From positions 25,007,445 through 25,071,444 of the forward strand of contig CP141132.1 in NCBI GenBank assembly GCA_035236585.1: a stretch of 64,000 nt of DNA, read 5' to 3'. The notes beneath the pieces were generated by a model. The model was not told the DNA's origin and ran no database searches. It saw only the letters and a list, made by a program, of their open reading frames with translations. Shown piece after piece: positions 22,069 through 35,166 of the stretch. Origin of the DNA: Warburgia ugandensis. Taxonomy: Eukaryota; Streptophyta; Magnoliopsida; Canellales; Canellaceae. The stretch's first letter is position 1; each line of letters opens with the position of its first letter. The position numbers and the translations under genes are program-made.

Positions 22069-25000
22069 GTAAATTCTACTATTTTGTATGTCCATGGTAC
22101 AAATAAAAGAAATATCATAAATTCCCAACTCTATGAGAGCAATTTCACATTTCAAGCTACATTATGGGTCTAAAAATGAAGTTTTGAAGGTTCAAAAAAA
22201 TCATTGGATGTCACTATCAAATTTAGAGCGGCTAGAAATCCTATGCACAACTCCTACTCAAATGAAGGTGAAAAGGTGAAAAATTCCAAGACAAGAAAAC
22301 TTATATACATTTCACCACCTTAAGAAGCTTATGAGAGAAGTTCATTTCATATATAACGGAATCTTATACAATTAAAGCTTCTCATAAATAAAAGAAGACC
22401 AGAACCCACATGAAGACCTTTAAATAATTTTCTCTCTACAACTCAACTTAAAGAAGAAAATCAATTAATGATTGGATGCCTTATTCATGTACGATATTGA
22501 AACATAATTGATCCACATGAAATAAATCAATATCTAAAAGAATCAAGGCCATTCATACTAGGGCAATCTAATCTAACAGTGGAAAGAAAATGAAGTTTAA
22601 GAAACATTTACATGTTATAAATGGATTCCATCCATCCAAGTAAAGGAAAGTATGATCTAAGGGCTAAGACTAAAGTGAAGCAATGAAGGAAACACTATCC
22701 ACCTTTTATATGTGGAAAAGTTAAACCAAAACCCAAAGCAAAGGAAGATCTCAATCATCAATTCTCATCCAAAGGTCCACATTTGTTAGGGTTGCTAAAT
22801 CACACACACACACCATTTGAAAATTTGGCCCCACACCCTTTTTAGGATTTTTTAAATTTAAAAAACCCCAAATTTCCTTCTTTCACTTTCTTTCCCACTT
22901 ATTCCTTATCTTTTCTTTTTCTTTTTCCTTTTTTCAATTTTATTTCTTTCCACTTTTCACCCCACTTTCCTCGTTTTGAAAAAGATGCCTCTTGCCCTCC
23001 AATAGCCACTTTCCTATTTTATTCCACCTTCTTCTCTTCATTATAAAGCTACCTCTTATTTCCTCTTTCTATTTCTTTCCTTTCCCCACTTATTTCCTTC
23101 ATCCCTTAGCCTTTCCTCTTTCGTTTCCTTTCCCCTCCCATCTTCTTCCCTTCCATCTCCACTTCATTTTCCTCCAATTCAATTGCACATCCCCCATCTA
23201 GCCCTTGCTTCAAATTTAACTTAAATGACTTGATCTCAACTATTGAATCCTCTTAACTCCAATGTAAAAAGTATATAACTACAGATGTTTTGAATGACTT
23301 TAGGATCTTTCTATTTTCTTTAGAACTCAAGCCCAAAGATGGGAGAAACAGAGGGAGGAATATCACCCTCACCCCAGTTCCGTTCAAGTTTCCATGTTCA
23401 AATCCTTTTGAGATAAAGGTAGAGTCTCAACCATTCCAATTCCTTTTCTTGCTTATTTTCTTTTTATTTTCTCTTCCATTCACCTTCTTCTAGCATTCAT
23501 TAGCTTTTTGTTTATTTAGATTGCTCATGGATAGCATACACCAGCCATGTAGTTGCACGAATACTTCCCTCTAATATTTGCTTTAGTTTTTTATGTTATT
23601 TTCTCATCTTTCTTTTCATCTTAGAGTATTGCATATGCATATCCGTGTTTTCTTCCATTTAACTTAGGTTTGCATACATATAGGCTTTAGATTTTACATG
23701 CATTCCATCCAATTTGGATGGATGCATCTTTTTCTATTTCACAAGCATGGCATATTTTTTAGCTTGTTTAGGTTGCATTCATTTTAGTTCTGGGAGTAAA
23801 TTATGTTTCCTTAGCTTATGTTTTACTTTGTAGATCATGATTTTAGTATAGCTTTCCATTTAGCTTTTTTTATTTCCATGTTTAAAGTACTCTCCTAATT
23901 TAGAAGTAAGGTAGTGTCTAATTTTAGATGTCATGTTTAGATCTTAGATTCCTTACCTTTTAGCTTTAGTAACTATCCATTTTCCTTTCCATACATTTAC
24001 GATTACTTTAGGAATAATTTAGGTCCACTTTAGAAACTATTTGGATGGTAGATCATTAGATTTAAGACTTTTCTAGTTTAGATACACGCACATTCCTAAT
24101 TTGGAAACCCAAGTTTGATTTAGTTTGACTTGTCAATTTCCTTTGCATACTTTACAGGATTAGTTTAATAACTTCATGCATATTAACTTCTTAGGTACAA
24201 AATGCATTTCTAATTTAGAATTTCATGCATAGTATCATAATATCATGCATTGGACCACATGGATCATCACTTTCTAATTTTTCTTTTACATGGTTACACA
24301 CATGAAACTTTCCGTGCTAGGTTTGCATTCCTCATTCACTCTCATCTCGTAATCTTTCATCCACTCACTTTTCTCCATTCACACACTTTCTTACTATGTT
24401 TCTATTTTGAGTCACCTTATATTTTCATGTTCCACGCACTCACTTTTAAATTTTAGAATTTATACATAGTTCATGTTAGTTAGTTCATCCATCATTCCCC
24501 TCTCTTCATTCTAATTTCTTTTTATGGAGTTGCAATAAGAAAAAAAAAGGATTGTTATGTCTTTTATGGAAGTAAGGGTACTTTCTAATTTCTTAGATAA
24601 GGTTGAGGAAACATCCAAATCTATCCATAAAGCCACCTAGATTTCAAGCTATGGGCTTCATGTTGAAGGATAGGATCACACCATGCACATGTTCCTTGCT
24701 TCATCTCTTAAGGCTAGAATTGGTGAGTCCTAATACAAGGGCTACTATATCCACTTTGTCTTCCTTTTATTCTATTTCATGTTTAAAGTAGGAAACCTCT
24801 TCTATTGGTTGCCCTATTTTAAAGATGAATATCTCTAGCCCCCTCTTTATCTAAACTCCTTGCAGCTACCCTCTTTCTTTTAAGAGTTTCTAGCTTAGGA
24901 AAATGTTGTAACTTTTTCTATTTCCATTTCCATCATTCTTCTTTCTTTCCTGGGTTGGTTATTGTTTAGCAAAGGTGTCAGGCTCCTCTTTTCTTGGCTG

Positions 25001-26306
25001 CCCCAGTACATTATTCCTAAGGATCATTGGATGGGATTTGTTTTGGCTTGGTGGCATGTTGAGTTAAGGAGATGTGAAAAGCTTCGTGGTAACTTTGGGG
25101 TTGAAGAGATGCATAAAATCTCCAATTGAGTAACACAATGTGAGGGCTATATAGCAGAATTCAAGCCCTAATTTGAAGGACCTTTATTTTCATTCTTGAT
25201 TGCTTATGTAACAAATCCTTGTAAACTTTCCATTTTCTTATTAAAGAAAGAGCTCTTTTTCTTTTCTTAGTTACTATGTTCCTTGCTTTAATTTCAATTA
25301 ATTGTAGTTTTAGATAGTTTCCTTAATTCCTATTTAGTTGTGGTTTTAGAATGTTTCCTTACTTTTTAGTTAATTCTAGTTTTAGATAGTTTCCTTAATT
25401 CTAGTTGGTTATAGTTTTAGAAATTTTTTGCTTTCGTTCCTTGCTTAGATAGTTTCTTACTATCTTAGTTTCTTTAAAAAAAATTCTTTCTAATTTAGGG
25501 TTTACTTTCTAGTTGTTTCCTTGTTAGTTAGTTGTTTACTTTTTAGTTAGTTTCTTACTTCTTTCCTTTATTTATTTGTTTTATGTCTCTACTTTCTTTA
25601 CTTTAGTTTCCATGTCATTGTTTCAGTTAGAAATTGTCCTTCTCTTGAATTTTTGGTTAAGATTACTTAAATTCTAATTAACTCTATTTATCAAAGTATC
25701 TTAGTGGGATCAACCCATATTTGTTCATTTTATACTTCAATTGAGACATGCACTTGTGGTAATTGTTAAGACACATCAGACTTAGCAAATATTGATTGAT
25801 ACAAAAAGACTCTTTAATGAACAAATTCAATTAAAACCTAAATTATCTAACTTTAACCTGGACAAAGATGTAAAACAAGTAAATAAATTACTAATTACTT
25901 TAAAATAAAGTAATAAAAAAAGAAAGCACAAAACTAAAGCAAACAAATAATTGAGAAAAGGAAACATTCAACGCTATTACTTGTTTACATCAAATAGAAT
26001 ACATGGGCAATGGAAAGAAAAATAAAGCAAGTAAGGGCGTCATGTTTCCTTTGCTTGAACTTTTGTTGTAGGGCTCCTCTATTGTGTCACTAAACAAGAG
26101 CTTGTATACATCAATCTAATCCAAAATAGACTAACTTACTACCAAACAACATCATCAATGTGATTCCTTTTACTTTTTGAGGCATATGACTTATAGCCAA
26201 CAAGAAAAGAGAGAAATATCATAACATGCCACTTTCCCAAGATATTATTTAACCCAAATCCAAATAACCCTTAAGAATGAAGTGTTTAGGTCACCGTAGA
26301 GAGAGG
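22069..26306. other. Gene-free region; pyrimidine-rich tract and LTR-like text
   Basis: No gene is recognised. Positions 22850-23210 are very rich in T and C on the plus strand, and the open frames there are low-complexity. Positions 23500-25700 are T-rich with many 'tttag' words, in the style of the 3' half of the Athila-like LTRs (compare 33860-34480). They may be a diverged LTR on the plus strand, but no end or target duplication could be fixed. Positions 25770-26300 are A-rich in the opposite sense. Confidence 0.45.
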
Positions 26307-26311
26307 CACCT

Positions 26312-28755
26312 TTGTGTAGCTTTAAAATTACTTGCAAGTGCATGAATCAATTGTAGTAAATTTACACAAGCAGAGCTTATCCCATAAGGAATCTCAGTAA
26401 ATTTTTAATCATTTGGATTATATCTAAATCAATTAACTTTAGACACTAAGATGGAGATTGTGATTAAACTTTGAACAAGAATGGAAACATGCATAAATTT
26501 AGAAACTAGAAGTAAAAGAAACATTCTAAAAACTAAAGCTAAGCAATTAAAATAGAAACTTTCATAACTAACATACAAGCAACTAAAGGAAATTAATGCA
26601 ATATAAGCATGAATTAATCTAGGAAATATACACTAAGGAAAATACTATAATGGAAGCTTTCCTAAACTAGAATTAGAAACTTTCTAAAAATAGAACTTTC
26701 TAAAACCAATTTAGGAAACTTTATAATAAAAATAACATGCTAAAACAAGTAACAAATAAGATCTAACTAACTTCCACAAGAAATTAAAAACATGCATATG
26801 GAAGAAATTACCATTAAAGAGCATTCTAAATTTAACACTTTTTAAATCCTAAAACTTCCTAAAGATGGAACTTTCTAAAATTCAAAAAGGAAACTTTATA
26901 AACCTATACTAAGATGTAGGAAATTAAGTAACTATTGATAAAACTAAATTAAGCAACTAAACTAAGCAAAAACCAAAAAGAAAAGTGACTTAGTGCCACA
27001 TGCATGATCCATGGATTGTACGCGTGGTTCTATGGTGCAAAAGTAACTAGAATTGATCAATTTAAAGTGAACTATCATGCAAAATAATTAATAGATCTAA
27101 TAAGAAACATGAAAATCTAAGAGGAAGATAAGGTGTTTAGATGGTTGGAAACAAAGCACAAAGTTAAGGGAAGAAAAATTCAAGATTTCAACTACTCATG
27201 AACATCAAACAATTCAAGCATAAGGAAGCAATTGAAACCACAACGTTTATGCAAGAAAACAACCCAGATCTAAATTAATTTAATAAAAAAAACATTCCAT
27301 AACAAGAAACCTCAAATAACTTTATTGCTTCACCTCCAAGTTACACCCAAAACTGGATGCATAATACATGTTCTATTGTTGGAAATTGAATCCAAGTATT
27401 AAGCATTAAATCCTATCTAAATGTCACCAAATATGTAATTTAATGTTCAAAAACTAACATATGATGATATACGAAGAAAACCTAGAGAGGAATTTGAGAG
27501 AAAAGAAGGCATAGTGGGTGAACTAACTATGGAAAGTGGACCTAAAACTATGGACTAACAAAAGGAAAAAAAATGTAAATTTCAAGAGGGAGAATCAAGG
27601 TTCTACGATAGCTCTTCTCTTAGGTGTCATTATTAGAGAATAACTAATTGAATCTTGATGGAATAATAAAGAAAAATTAGTGGAATTGAGGTAAAGAAGA
27701 AAGGAAAGCTAGATGGAATGAAAGGTGAAAAACTAGAAAGCAAAATAAGTGAAACTAAAGTAATGAAAACTAAACTAAAGTAAGCAAACTACTAAATTGA
27801 ATTGGAGAGAAAATAACCAAGACTGTAACTATAAATCCAATAGAGGAAAAGTGAGGTAAATAAGGAGAAAAATCTAGAAGAAAACCTAGGATTTTTACAT
27901 TTTTGCATGGACTTAGATCTAGGGGCTCCTAAATAGGAAACCACTTGATTTTGCCAACTAAGCAAGGGGATTGTCCTCCTCTTGGATGGTTGCTCCCTCC
28001 TTGAGTTAAAAGTGTAGAATCCTAGTAAAATGGTGGATAAGGGTTAGGGAATGGATTAGGAAAGCGAGTTTTTCTCTCTTGATGGGTCCCTTAATTCCTG
28101 ATCATCTTACCTTTTACATTAATCTCTCAAAATCTAAAAATCACACTTTTAACATAGGAAAGTTGCTTGAATAGATGCTCTGATAGTGTGGCTTTATGTG
28201 GCACTCCTCCTTAGCTTGATGGCTCATTCTGTTGTGAATTAAGATGCTTCATTGGTTGGCTTCAAGGCTTGAGTAGCTCATGTGGCTTATCACACTTTTT
28301 CATGGCTTCAATGGCTACGTTGCTTAAATGGATCCCATGCGAAGGTGGTGGAAATGCATGGATCATTTTTATCACCTTTGATTTCTTCCAATTTCTTCAG
28401 GGGCTCTACTCCCACAACCTCGGGCAGGGGTACATTGTCCCATGCAACCCGCATGGAGCTAATCACATAGCTCGACCTACAAAAAAATCTATGCAAGGCA
28501 ATATACATTGTTGGATCATCTTCTCACTTCCTACAAAAAGAGGGGAAAATATTTAATAAAATATTAGAAAATTATGATGATTTAAATACTTATTCTGGAT
28601 TAGCTTCTAAAGCTACAAAATAACAAACTTTTGAATCATTAGGTCAGAAATGCATGTGCTAAGAAATTTTGGCCAAAAACCTTAATTTAACATTATAAGT
28701 TGTAATACATGGGCTACTAGTTGGGTACTTTTTATGTAAATTTGAAAACTTATCA
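26312..28755 (-). mobile_element. Athila-like solo LTR (copy C)
   Basis: Read on the minus strand it begins TGATAAGTTTTC at 28755 and ends near 26312 with GCTACACAA, the equivalent of the end of copy A. Flanks are CACCT (26307-26311) and CACCC (28756-28760), a 4-of-5 target duplication. At 2444 bp it matches the net length of copy A. Shared blocks with copy A include the one near 27300-27420, which matches 33480-33600 inverted, and the one near 28170-28330, which matches 29700-29830 inverted. No primer site follows the 3' end, so it is a solo LTR. Confidence 0.8.
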
Positions 28756-28760
28756 CACCC

Positions 28761-29570
28761 AACCCTTTTTCTTGAAGATTACCACCCATAAGAAGAAAAA
28801 GAAGAATATGGAGTCAAAGAAAGAGAGAGAATATATGCTTCTCCTTATGCCAAAAAATCTAGAAAGAGAGTGACCTTTAGTAGAATGGAAGAGATGAAGG
28901 AGGAATCAACCTATAATGAGAAATGACCAATTGAGTTGGACACCCCACTTTAGTGATGATTTGGAATGAAAAATAAACAAAACAAAGAATGGAGAACAGT
29001 GAACTAGGTATAGGAACACCAATATTTGGCACTAAAGTTCAAGGGAAAGTAAGAAATATCTTTCCTCTTCAACTCACCTCTATTTATAGATTTTCTGGGT
29101 GGAAGCCCTAGGGAACAAATGGCTGAGGTCATGAGGACAAGGGAGTAAAGAATGGTTGATATGAATGGGATAATGGAAGGAAGTAAGAAAGAAAGAATGA
29201 AAAGAGGGGGAAAATAGGAGATTTGGATGTCGGATATTGCTGAGGATGGAAAGGAAAGATAGGATAAGAAGAAAGGAAAGAGATGGGGAAGGATAGGAAG
29301 AAATGATGAAGGGGATAAAAGAGAATGGAAAGAGATAAGATAGGATTACTTGGACTTGGGAAAGATTAGATGAGCTGTTATGTATGGATGGTTAGATGAA
29401 TGTCCTTATTCCTTGAGTGGTGAGATGAGAGGATGAAGATCTTAACAATCCTTGGGAAGTTTTGTCCAACTTCATTTCAGAATTAAGGGACTTTCCATGT
29501 TGGGAAAAAAAGATGCCTCCTCCCATATCCCATGCTAAATGCATTGAATTTTCCTTTCATAGTAGTGTAT
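28761..29570. other. Spacer between two head-to-head LTRs
   Basis: About 810 purine-rich bases between LTR copies C and A. On the minus strand there is a TATAAATAG motif near 29085-29096. The text resembles the promoter-side part of LTR copy E, so this may be a fragment of a further minus-strand LTR. No gene is visible. Confidence 0.35.
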
Positions 29571-29575
29571 GAGGG

Positions 29576-32500
29576 TGATAAGTTTTCAATTTTGTATAAA
29601 TAATAGCCAATTAGTTTCCCATGTGTTATAACTTATAGTGTTAAAGGGATTTTGGCCATAATTTTATAGCAAGCCATGTATTTTCACCACCTTTGCATGA
29701 GAGCCATTCAAGCCACCTTAGCCATATAAGCCATGAGAGAAGGTGACAAGGTAAGGAATTCAAGCCAAGCTATTCAAGAAATTAAAGCCAAGGGCATGAG
29801 ACATGAAGCCAAGCCAAATGAGCCCTAAATGTGGCCACTTAATCCAATTAAGCAAAGATATAATTTTGATTTTCAAGGTTTAATTAATAGGTTTGAGGGA
29901 ACTATGTAAAAGGTCAGATGACTATGCATTGGTGGACCCATCAAGAGAGAAACCCTACTTTCCAATTCCATATCCCACGCTTTTTCCATTTAATTTACCG
30001 AGGGTGACAAGTTAAAAGAGGGTGGCAGCTCCTTAGGAAATGATCACCCCTTCCTAATTGGTGATCAAGCAGTTTCATAAACAAGAAAACTTAGATCTAC
30101 TTCAATTCAGGTCACTTCAAAAACATAGATCTTTATTCATATTTCCTAAACCCTATTCCTTGACTTTCCATCAATCAAAAATTGCATAATTAGAAGTGAA
30201 AGAGCTCCACTTTCCATCCAAAAAAAAATGCCTACCCACTTTTCATAATTAGAAACTAGAAAGCCCATGCTTCTTACCTCTCTCTTATGACATGTGTATG
30301 ACATCATGTTACTAGTTCATCTTCTACCAAACCTTCTTCATTCAATACCCTAACTCTAGGAAAACTTTCCTCATGGTTTCACCCCTTCCTAATTTAGAAA
30401 CCCATTGATCTGTATGTAGCCTATGTTTCACACCAATTTTCCAAGTAGAGGTGGGTGAGACACCTGGAAATCAAGCTCTCCTTTAGTGCTATTTGCTGCT
30501 GGACTTTAGGATTTATTAAATTCTCTTCTTATGATGACCCGGGTTTTATATGATGCAAATTTGATAAAAAGGCGAGATCTCTTGTTTTATAAATATGAAA
30601 TGCATGAAAATCTTTTGTTTTGGAAAACAATTTTTTGTATAAAACCCCAAGTGTCAAAACACATTTTCCAATTATCTAGCCATGGCATAGTTTTAAATTG
30701 ACTCTATTCCTAAGAAAGTGTTAGTCACAGCCTCAGCTATAGAGAGTAACTACAATCAAGTAACATTGAAAGATAAGGTAAGGGTTTACTTACTTGCACT
30801 TAGTCAGGGTGTCTTCTGTCACAGGCGTACCTTGTCCTTAAGTGTTTAGTTTGTGTCTGAAAAATGTTGAGGATTAGGTGAGTATATACTATACTCAATA
30901 GGAGTTCATCACTACTAGTTTTACAATGCATGCTATGCTTAAAATCATATGATCTTTCAAAACATGTGCATTTTTTAACACTCATGTTCAATATCGGGAT
31001 TAAAAACCGTTGTCAAATTAGAATACTAACGACTTAAAAGATCACATAATCCAAATCGAAAGTATCATATATATTATAACATAATGATATGCATAAGATG
31101 CTCAACTGAATCCAACTCATGGATATCTAGTATGGTATGGTCGACCAACCTCATATCATGCCATATGCTATGCAAGTAAGTCCACGAAACCATAGGGCCC
31201 AACTATGCCCACGACCTCGCCGCAGTGTGGTCCCCAGGTACCTAAGGACACAGCGTCATAGCCTCCACGGGGCATATGACACATCGACCCAGTGCTGTGA
31301 CACCAGTGGTAGCCCCCTGTACCATATGCAGTTGATGTAGGGACATGCCCTTTTTGGGCATGGTACCCATTCCACCTAATAGTGGTAGAGGCTAGGAGGC
31401 CACCCTAGACGTCTCGGCATAGCACCCACGAGCTTATTATCCCAAATCATATAAGATCAAACAAGCAAAAACCTCTTTTTCAAAACCTGTCCTCTTTGGG
31501 TCCCTCACAACTGCCTGGCCCTCACAACTGCCTACCCAGCGTCTTTTGGTAACCCTCAAGGACATGCAATTTTTCAAGAACTCAATGCTCACAAATCATG
31601 CAATATATGCAATTATTTGCAAAACATGTCTATGCATAATGTATAAGCAATTGTTTGCAAAACATGTCTAAGCATAATGTATTTGTCATAAGCATGCTGA
31701 ATTCATTTATAAAACTAAGTCATGCTAAACAAGTCATATAACTTATACTTAAATCATGCATTCAAAACAATCATGGGCTCTTTTTAAAAGTCTAGTAACG
31801 ATAGAGCACCTGCCTGGCTAGGTCATGCTAATCCCCTTGTCCTCGTATGCTCCTGAACATGGTTTAGGGGAACAAGGTTAGTTTGGCCTATTTTTTATAG
31901 GTTTTAAAGTGGTTGGTCTTACTACTTAGGCATTAAGGGTTCATCCCCATGCCTATGGGTGTCCTAAGGTCCTAATTGGGCCTTGGTATTGTTAGGCTTT
32001 CAAAGGTTTAGTGGCCCCACACCACTATCAAAGTCTAAGGGTCGTGCCCACCTTAGATTGGGTCTTGATCAGGCATTTTATAGTCAACGCCTTTCGCGGC
32101 GCCTCAAACGGAGCCCTATATCTCAAGTTATAGCCTTTTTAGTACCGAGTGTGCATAGAGGTTCAAACGAAACGAGGTGGGAGCCTGGGACGCTAACGTG
32201 TCCCGCGTTAGCAGCATGCACCTCACCGGGCGCATCTACAAATGTGCTGGATTTCCCACCCGTCGTTCTCTGTTGCGGGCGTGTCCACAGACGCGCTCGC
32301 CTAGTTTTCCCAACGCACAGCGTGCGTTTTGGTTTGACAAGGACCTGGGCATCCTAGGGACACCCTGGTTCGACCTTGTCGAACCAGTGCGCCCCAGGGA
32401 TCGTCCCTGGGACCTTTGTGGCCTTCTAGAGCTCTGTTTTGCATGATTTTTCATACAAAAACTTAGGAAAACTTAGCATAGGACGAAGGGGAAGACGGGT

Positions 32501-34624
32501 TTGGAGGGATTTTGGGCATACCTGGTTCATTGCCGGGTTTTTCTCCACGTTCCTCCTCTTGGTTGCTTCTCCACGATGGGTTTTTCTCAAGCTTTTGGGC
32601 TGCCATTAGAGGCGCCCAAGAGCTCTATTTATAAAGCTATAAGAGGGTTCTGGAGGGGGCTCTCACTGCCCTTGAATGGCGGTGGAGAAACCTCCAGAAT
32701 GGTGGCAATTTCTCCTCCAAACACCACCTTTCTAGAACCCTCTAGGAGGTTGAAGAAGAGGGGTGCCCGTATCAAAACGGGCCCCTGTGTTTCTCAGGCT
32801 AAATCCGTTTTTAATGAAAATTACATTTTTGCCCCTGAACTTCAAAGGGCCATAACTTGCTCATTTTAACTCCGTTTTAGGTTATTTTGGTCTTGTTGGA
32901 TTCCTTTTTCTAAGACACACCTAATGGTACCATTATTAGGACCAAATTTCTGGGTTCAGTCATGGTGAATAGTGAAATGACCAAAATACCCTTATTTCCA
33001 AAAAGTGAACTTTTCATTGCTAACTTGGGATTTCAATGCTACAAAATTGGAGTCGTTACACTTCTTCCTTTGAATGTTTAGTTATTGTCTCGATTATTTT
33101 ATCTATGATTCATGTTAGTAGTTTGCATGCTTTGGTTTAGTATTACTTATGTTAGTTTCCATTGTTTTGCTTTCTAATTTTGAACCCTTCTTTCCATCTA
33201 GATTTTCCTTTATTCTTTACCTCAATTCCACTTGTTTTTATTTGTTATTCCCTCAAGATTTATGTTAAATCTTCTCTAGGAGTGACAATCTAGAGAAGAT
33301 CTAGCTTAGGCCTTAAATTTCTGCTCTTGAATTTCACATTTTGTTCCTTTTGTTTATCTTTGGTTTTAGGTTAATTTCATTGCCTTAGTTCACCCACTTA
33401 GCTTACTTTCTCTTGAATTCCTTCATAGGTTTCCTTTACATGTCATCATAATTTAGTTTGTGAGCACTATATTACATTGTTGGTGTTGTTTAGATAGGAT
33501 TTCCTACTTAAAAAATTGATTCAATTTCCAGCAATAGAACATGTCTTACACAACTAATTTTTATTGTAATTTGGAGGTGAAGTAATAAAGTTTTGTGGGA
33601 ATTCTTGTTATGGAATGTTTCTTTTATGAAACTACTAGAGATCTAGGTTCTTTTCCTACATAAAATTTGTGGTTTCAATTGCTTCCTAATGCTAGATTTG
33701 TTGAATGTTCTTAAGTAGTCAAAATCTGAAAATTTTCTCCCTTTAGCTTTGGACTTTGTTTCCAGCCATCTAAACACCTTTTTTGCTTGAATCCTTAGGA
33801 ACCCATTTATATTTTAAATGATTTTATTAGATCCATTAATTATTTTGTAATGATAGTTCACTTTAAATTCATCAATTCTGGTCACTTTCTCACCTCAAAA
33901 CTATGCATACAATCCATAGATCATGCACATGGTACTAGGTCACTTTCCTTTTTGGATTTTTCTTAGTTTAGTTTCTTAATTTAGTTTTAGAAGTAGTTAA
34001 TTCATTGGTTTCATCTTATTTGGTTCAGAAAGCTTCCTTTTTGAATTTTAGGAAGTTCCATCTTTAGGAAGTTTTAGGATTTAGAAAGAGTTAAAATTTA
34101 GAAAATCATTTCTATGGTAGTTTTCATTCACATGCATATTTCTAATTGTTAAATTTAGATAGATCTCATTGGTTACTTATTTTTACATGTTAGTTTAGTG
34201 TTAGAAAGTTTCCTATATTGGTTTTAGAAATTTTTATTTTTAGAAAGTTTTTAATTCTAGATGAGGAAAGTGTTAATTTAAGAAAGTGTAATTTTTAGTA
34301 GTTTCCTTTAATTTAATTCATGATAATTTAGCATTAGTTTCATTTAGTTGCTTGTGTGTTACTTAGGTTAGTTTCTAATTTCATTGTTCAATTTAGTTTT
34401 TAGTAAGTTTCTTTTAAGTTTAGTTTTTATTTCCATGCATGCTTTCATTTCATGCTTTTTAATTTCCTAATTTAATCACGACTATATTTCTTTGGATGAA
34501 GTTAATCAATGTGAATAAAATCTAATCCATTGCAAATATATGAGATTCCTCATGGAATCAACTTCCCTTGCTTGAAAATACTACATTGAATCATGCACTT
34601 ATAAGTAATTTTAAAGCCACACCA
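29576..34624 (+). repeat. 5' LTR (copy A) of the outer element, with a solo LTR inside
   Basis: It begins TGATAAGTTTTC and ends GCCACACCA. Without the solo LTR at 30530-33060 and its extra 5-bp duplication it is about 2513 bp. It matches copy B (50366 onward) over both arms, for example 'ttcaataccctaac' near 30338 and 51490, and 'acatgcatatttctaatt' near 34130. No open frame of note. Confidence 0.8.
30530..33060 (-). mobile_element. Solo LTR, 2.55-kb gypsy-like family, copy 2
   Basis: The copy runs TATGATGACCC to GTCGTTACA on the plus strand and is flanked by a perfect CTTCT duplication (30525-30529 and 33061-33065). It is 2531 bp. It is strongly similar to copies 1 and 3 over the 'ggtgagtatatactatactca' region and the GC-rich centre near 31190-31400, and it shares further text with copy 3 near 31800-32850. 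The minus-strand TATA motif TATAAATAG lies near 32626-32636. The first terminal dinucleotide is TA in place of TG, a single decay step. It inserted in LTR copy A. Confidence 0.92.
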
Positions 34625-35166
34625 AGTTTTTTGTATCATTGCCAAGGAATGGCAATGCATTTGTGGTTGGATTTTTATTTGGATTATTTATCTTTAGTCG
34701 TAGTTTTAGGTTACATTAGATTAGGATTTTTGCATTGCATTTTATTATTTTATTAATTCCTCATAAATTGATTCATCTTACTTGTTTTGTGCAAGGGAAA
34801 TTTAGAAAAAGAGTGGCTTAATCACTTAAGGTTTATTTGCTTACCTAGAGTAGAGTTTTTGAATTTTGAGTGAAACTTATAGTGAGGCACATTGTAACTT
34901 GCAATTTCTTTATTTCAATTTTAAATGGGTTGCATTAATACTAGGAAAGTGATGGGTAAGGAGGCCCACACTTGATCTTCATCAAAAACCCCACTGAAGT
35001 ATATCTCCCTTTCTTTTAAGTTGTATTTAGTACAATTTGCATTTCATTGGTAGAATAATTCATATAGTTTTAGGGTCATTCATCCTAATTTTTGCATCTT
35101 TATTTAGGGTTGTTATATCAGAGAGTACCTATCAAACCCTTAGTTGGATAGCATATAGGATGCATT
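34625..35166 (+). other. Internal region of the outer element, left part
   Basis: This follows the primer site and shows no coding frame of note. It ends where an inverted LTR starts at 35167. The right part resumes at 50260. The two parts give only about 650 bp of internal sequence. Confidence 0.55.
34631..34648 (+). promoter_or_regulatory. Decayed tRNA-Asp type primer-binding site
   Basis: The sequence ttgtatcattgccaagga aligns with the plant Athila/Tat-type site TGGCGCCGTTGCCGGGGA at 11 of 18 positions, and all but one mismatch is a C/G to T/A transition. It lies six bases after the LTR end. This placement, more than the identity itself, supports the call. Confidence 0.65.

Noticed and set aside
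22992..23493. Two plus-strand frames rich in Phe, Leu, Pro and Ser
   Set aside because: They arise from a T/C-rich tract; composition alone explains the hydrophobic look, so no membrane protein is called.
31983..32446. 124- and 89-codon overlapping plus-strand frames
   Set aside because: They lie in solo LTR copy 2, on the strand opposite to the inferred LTR promoter, and are not kept in the other copies.
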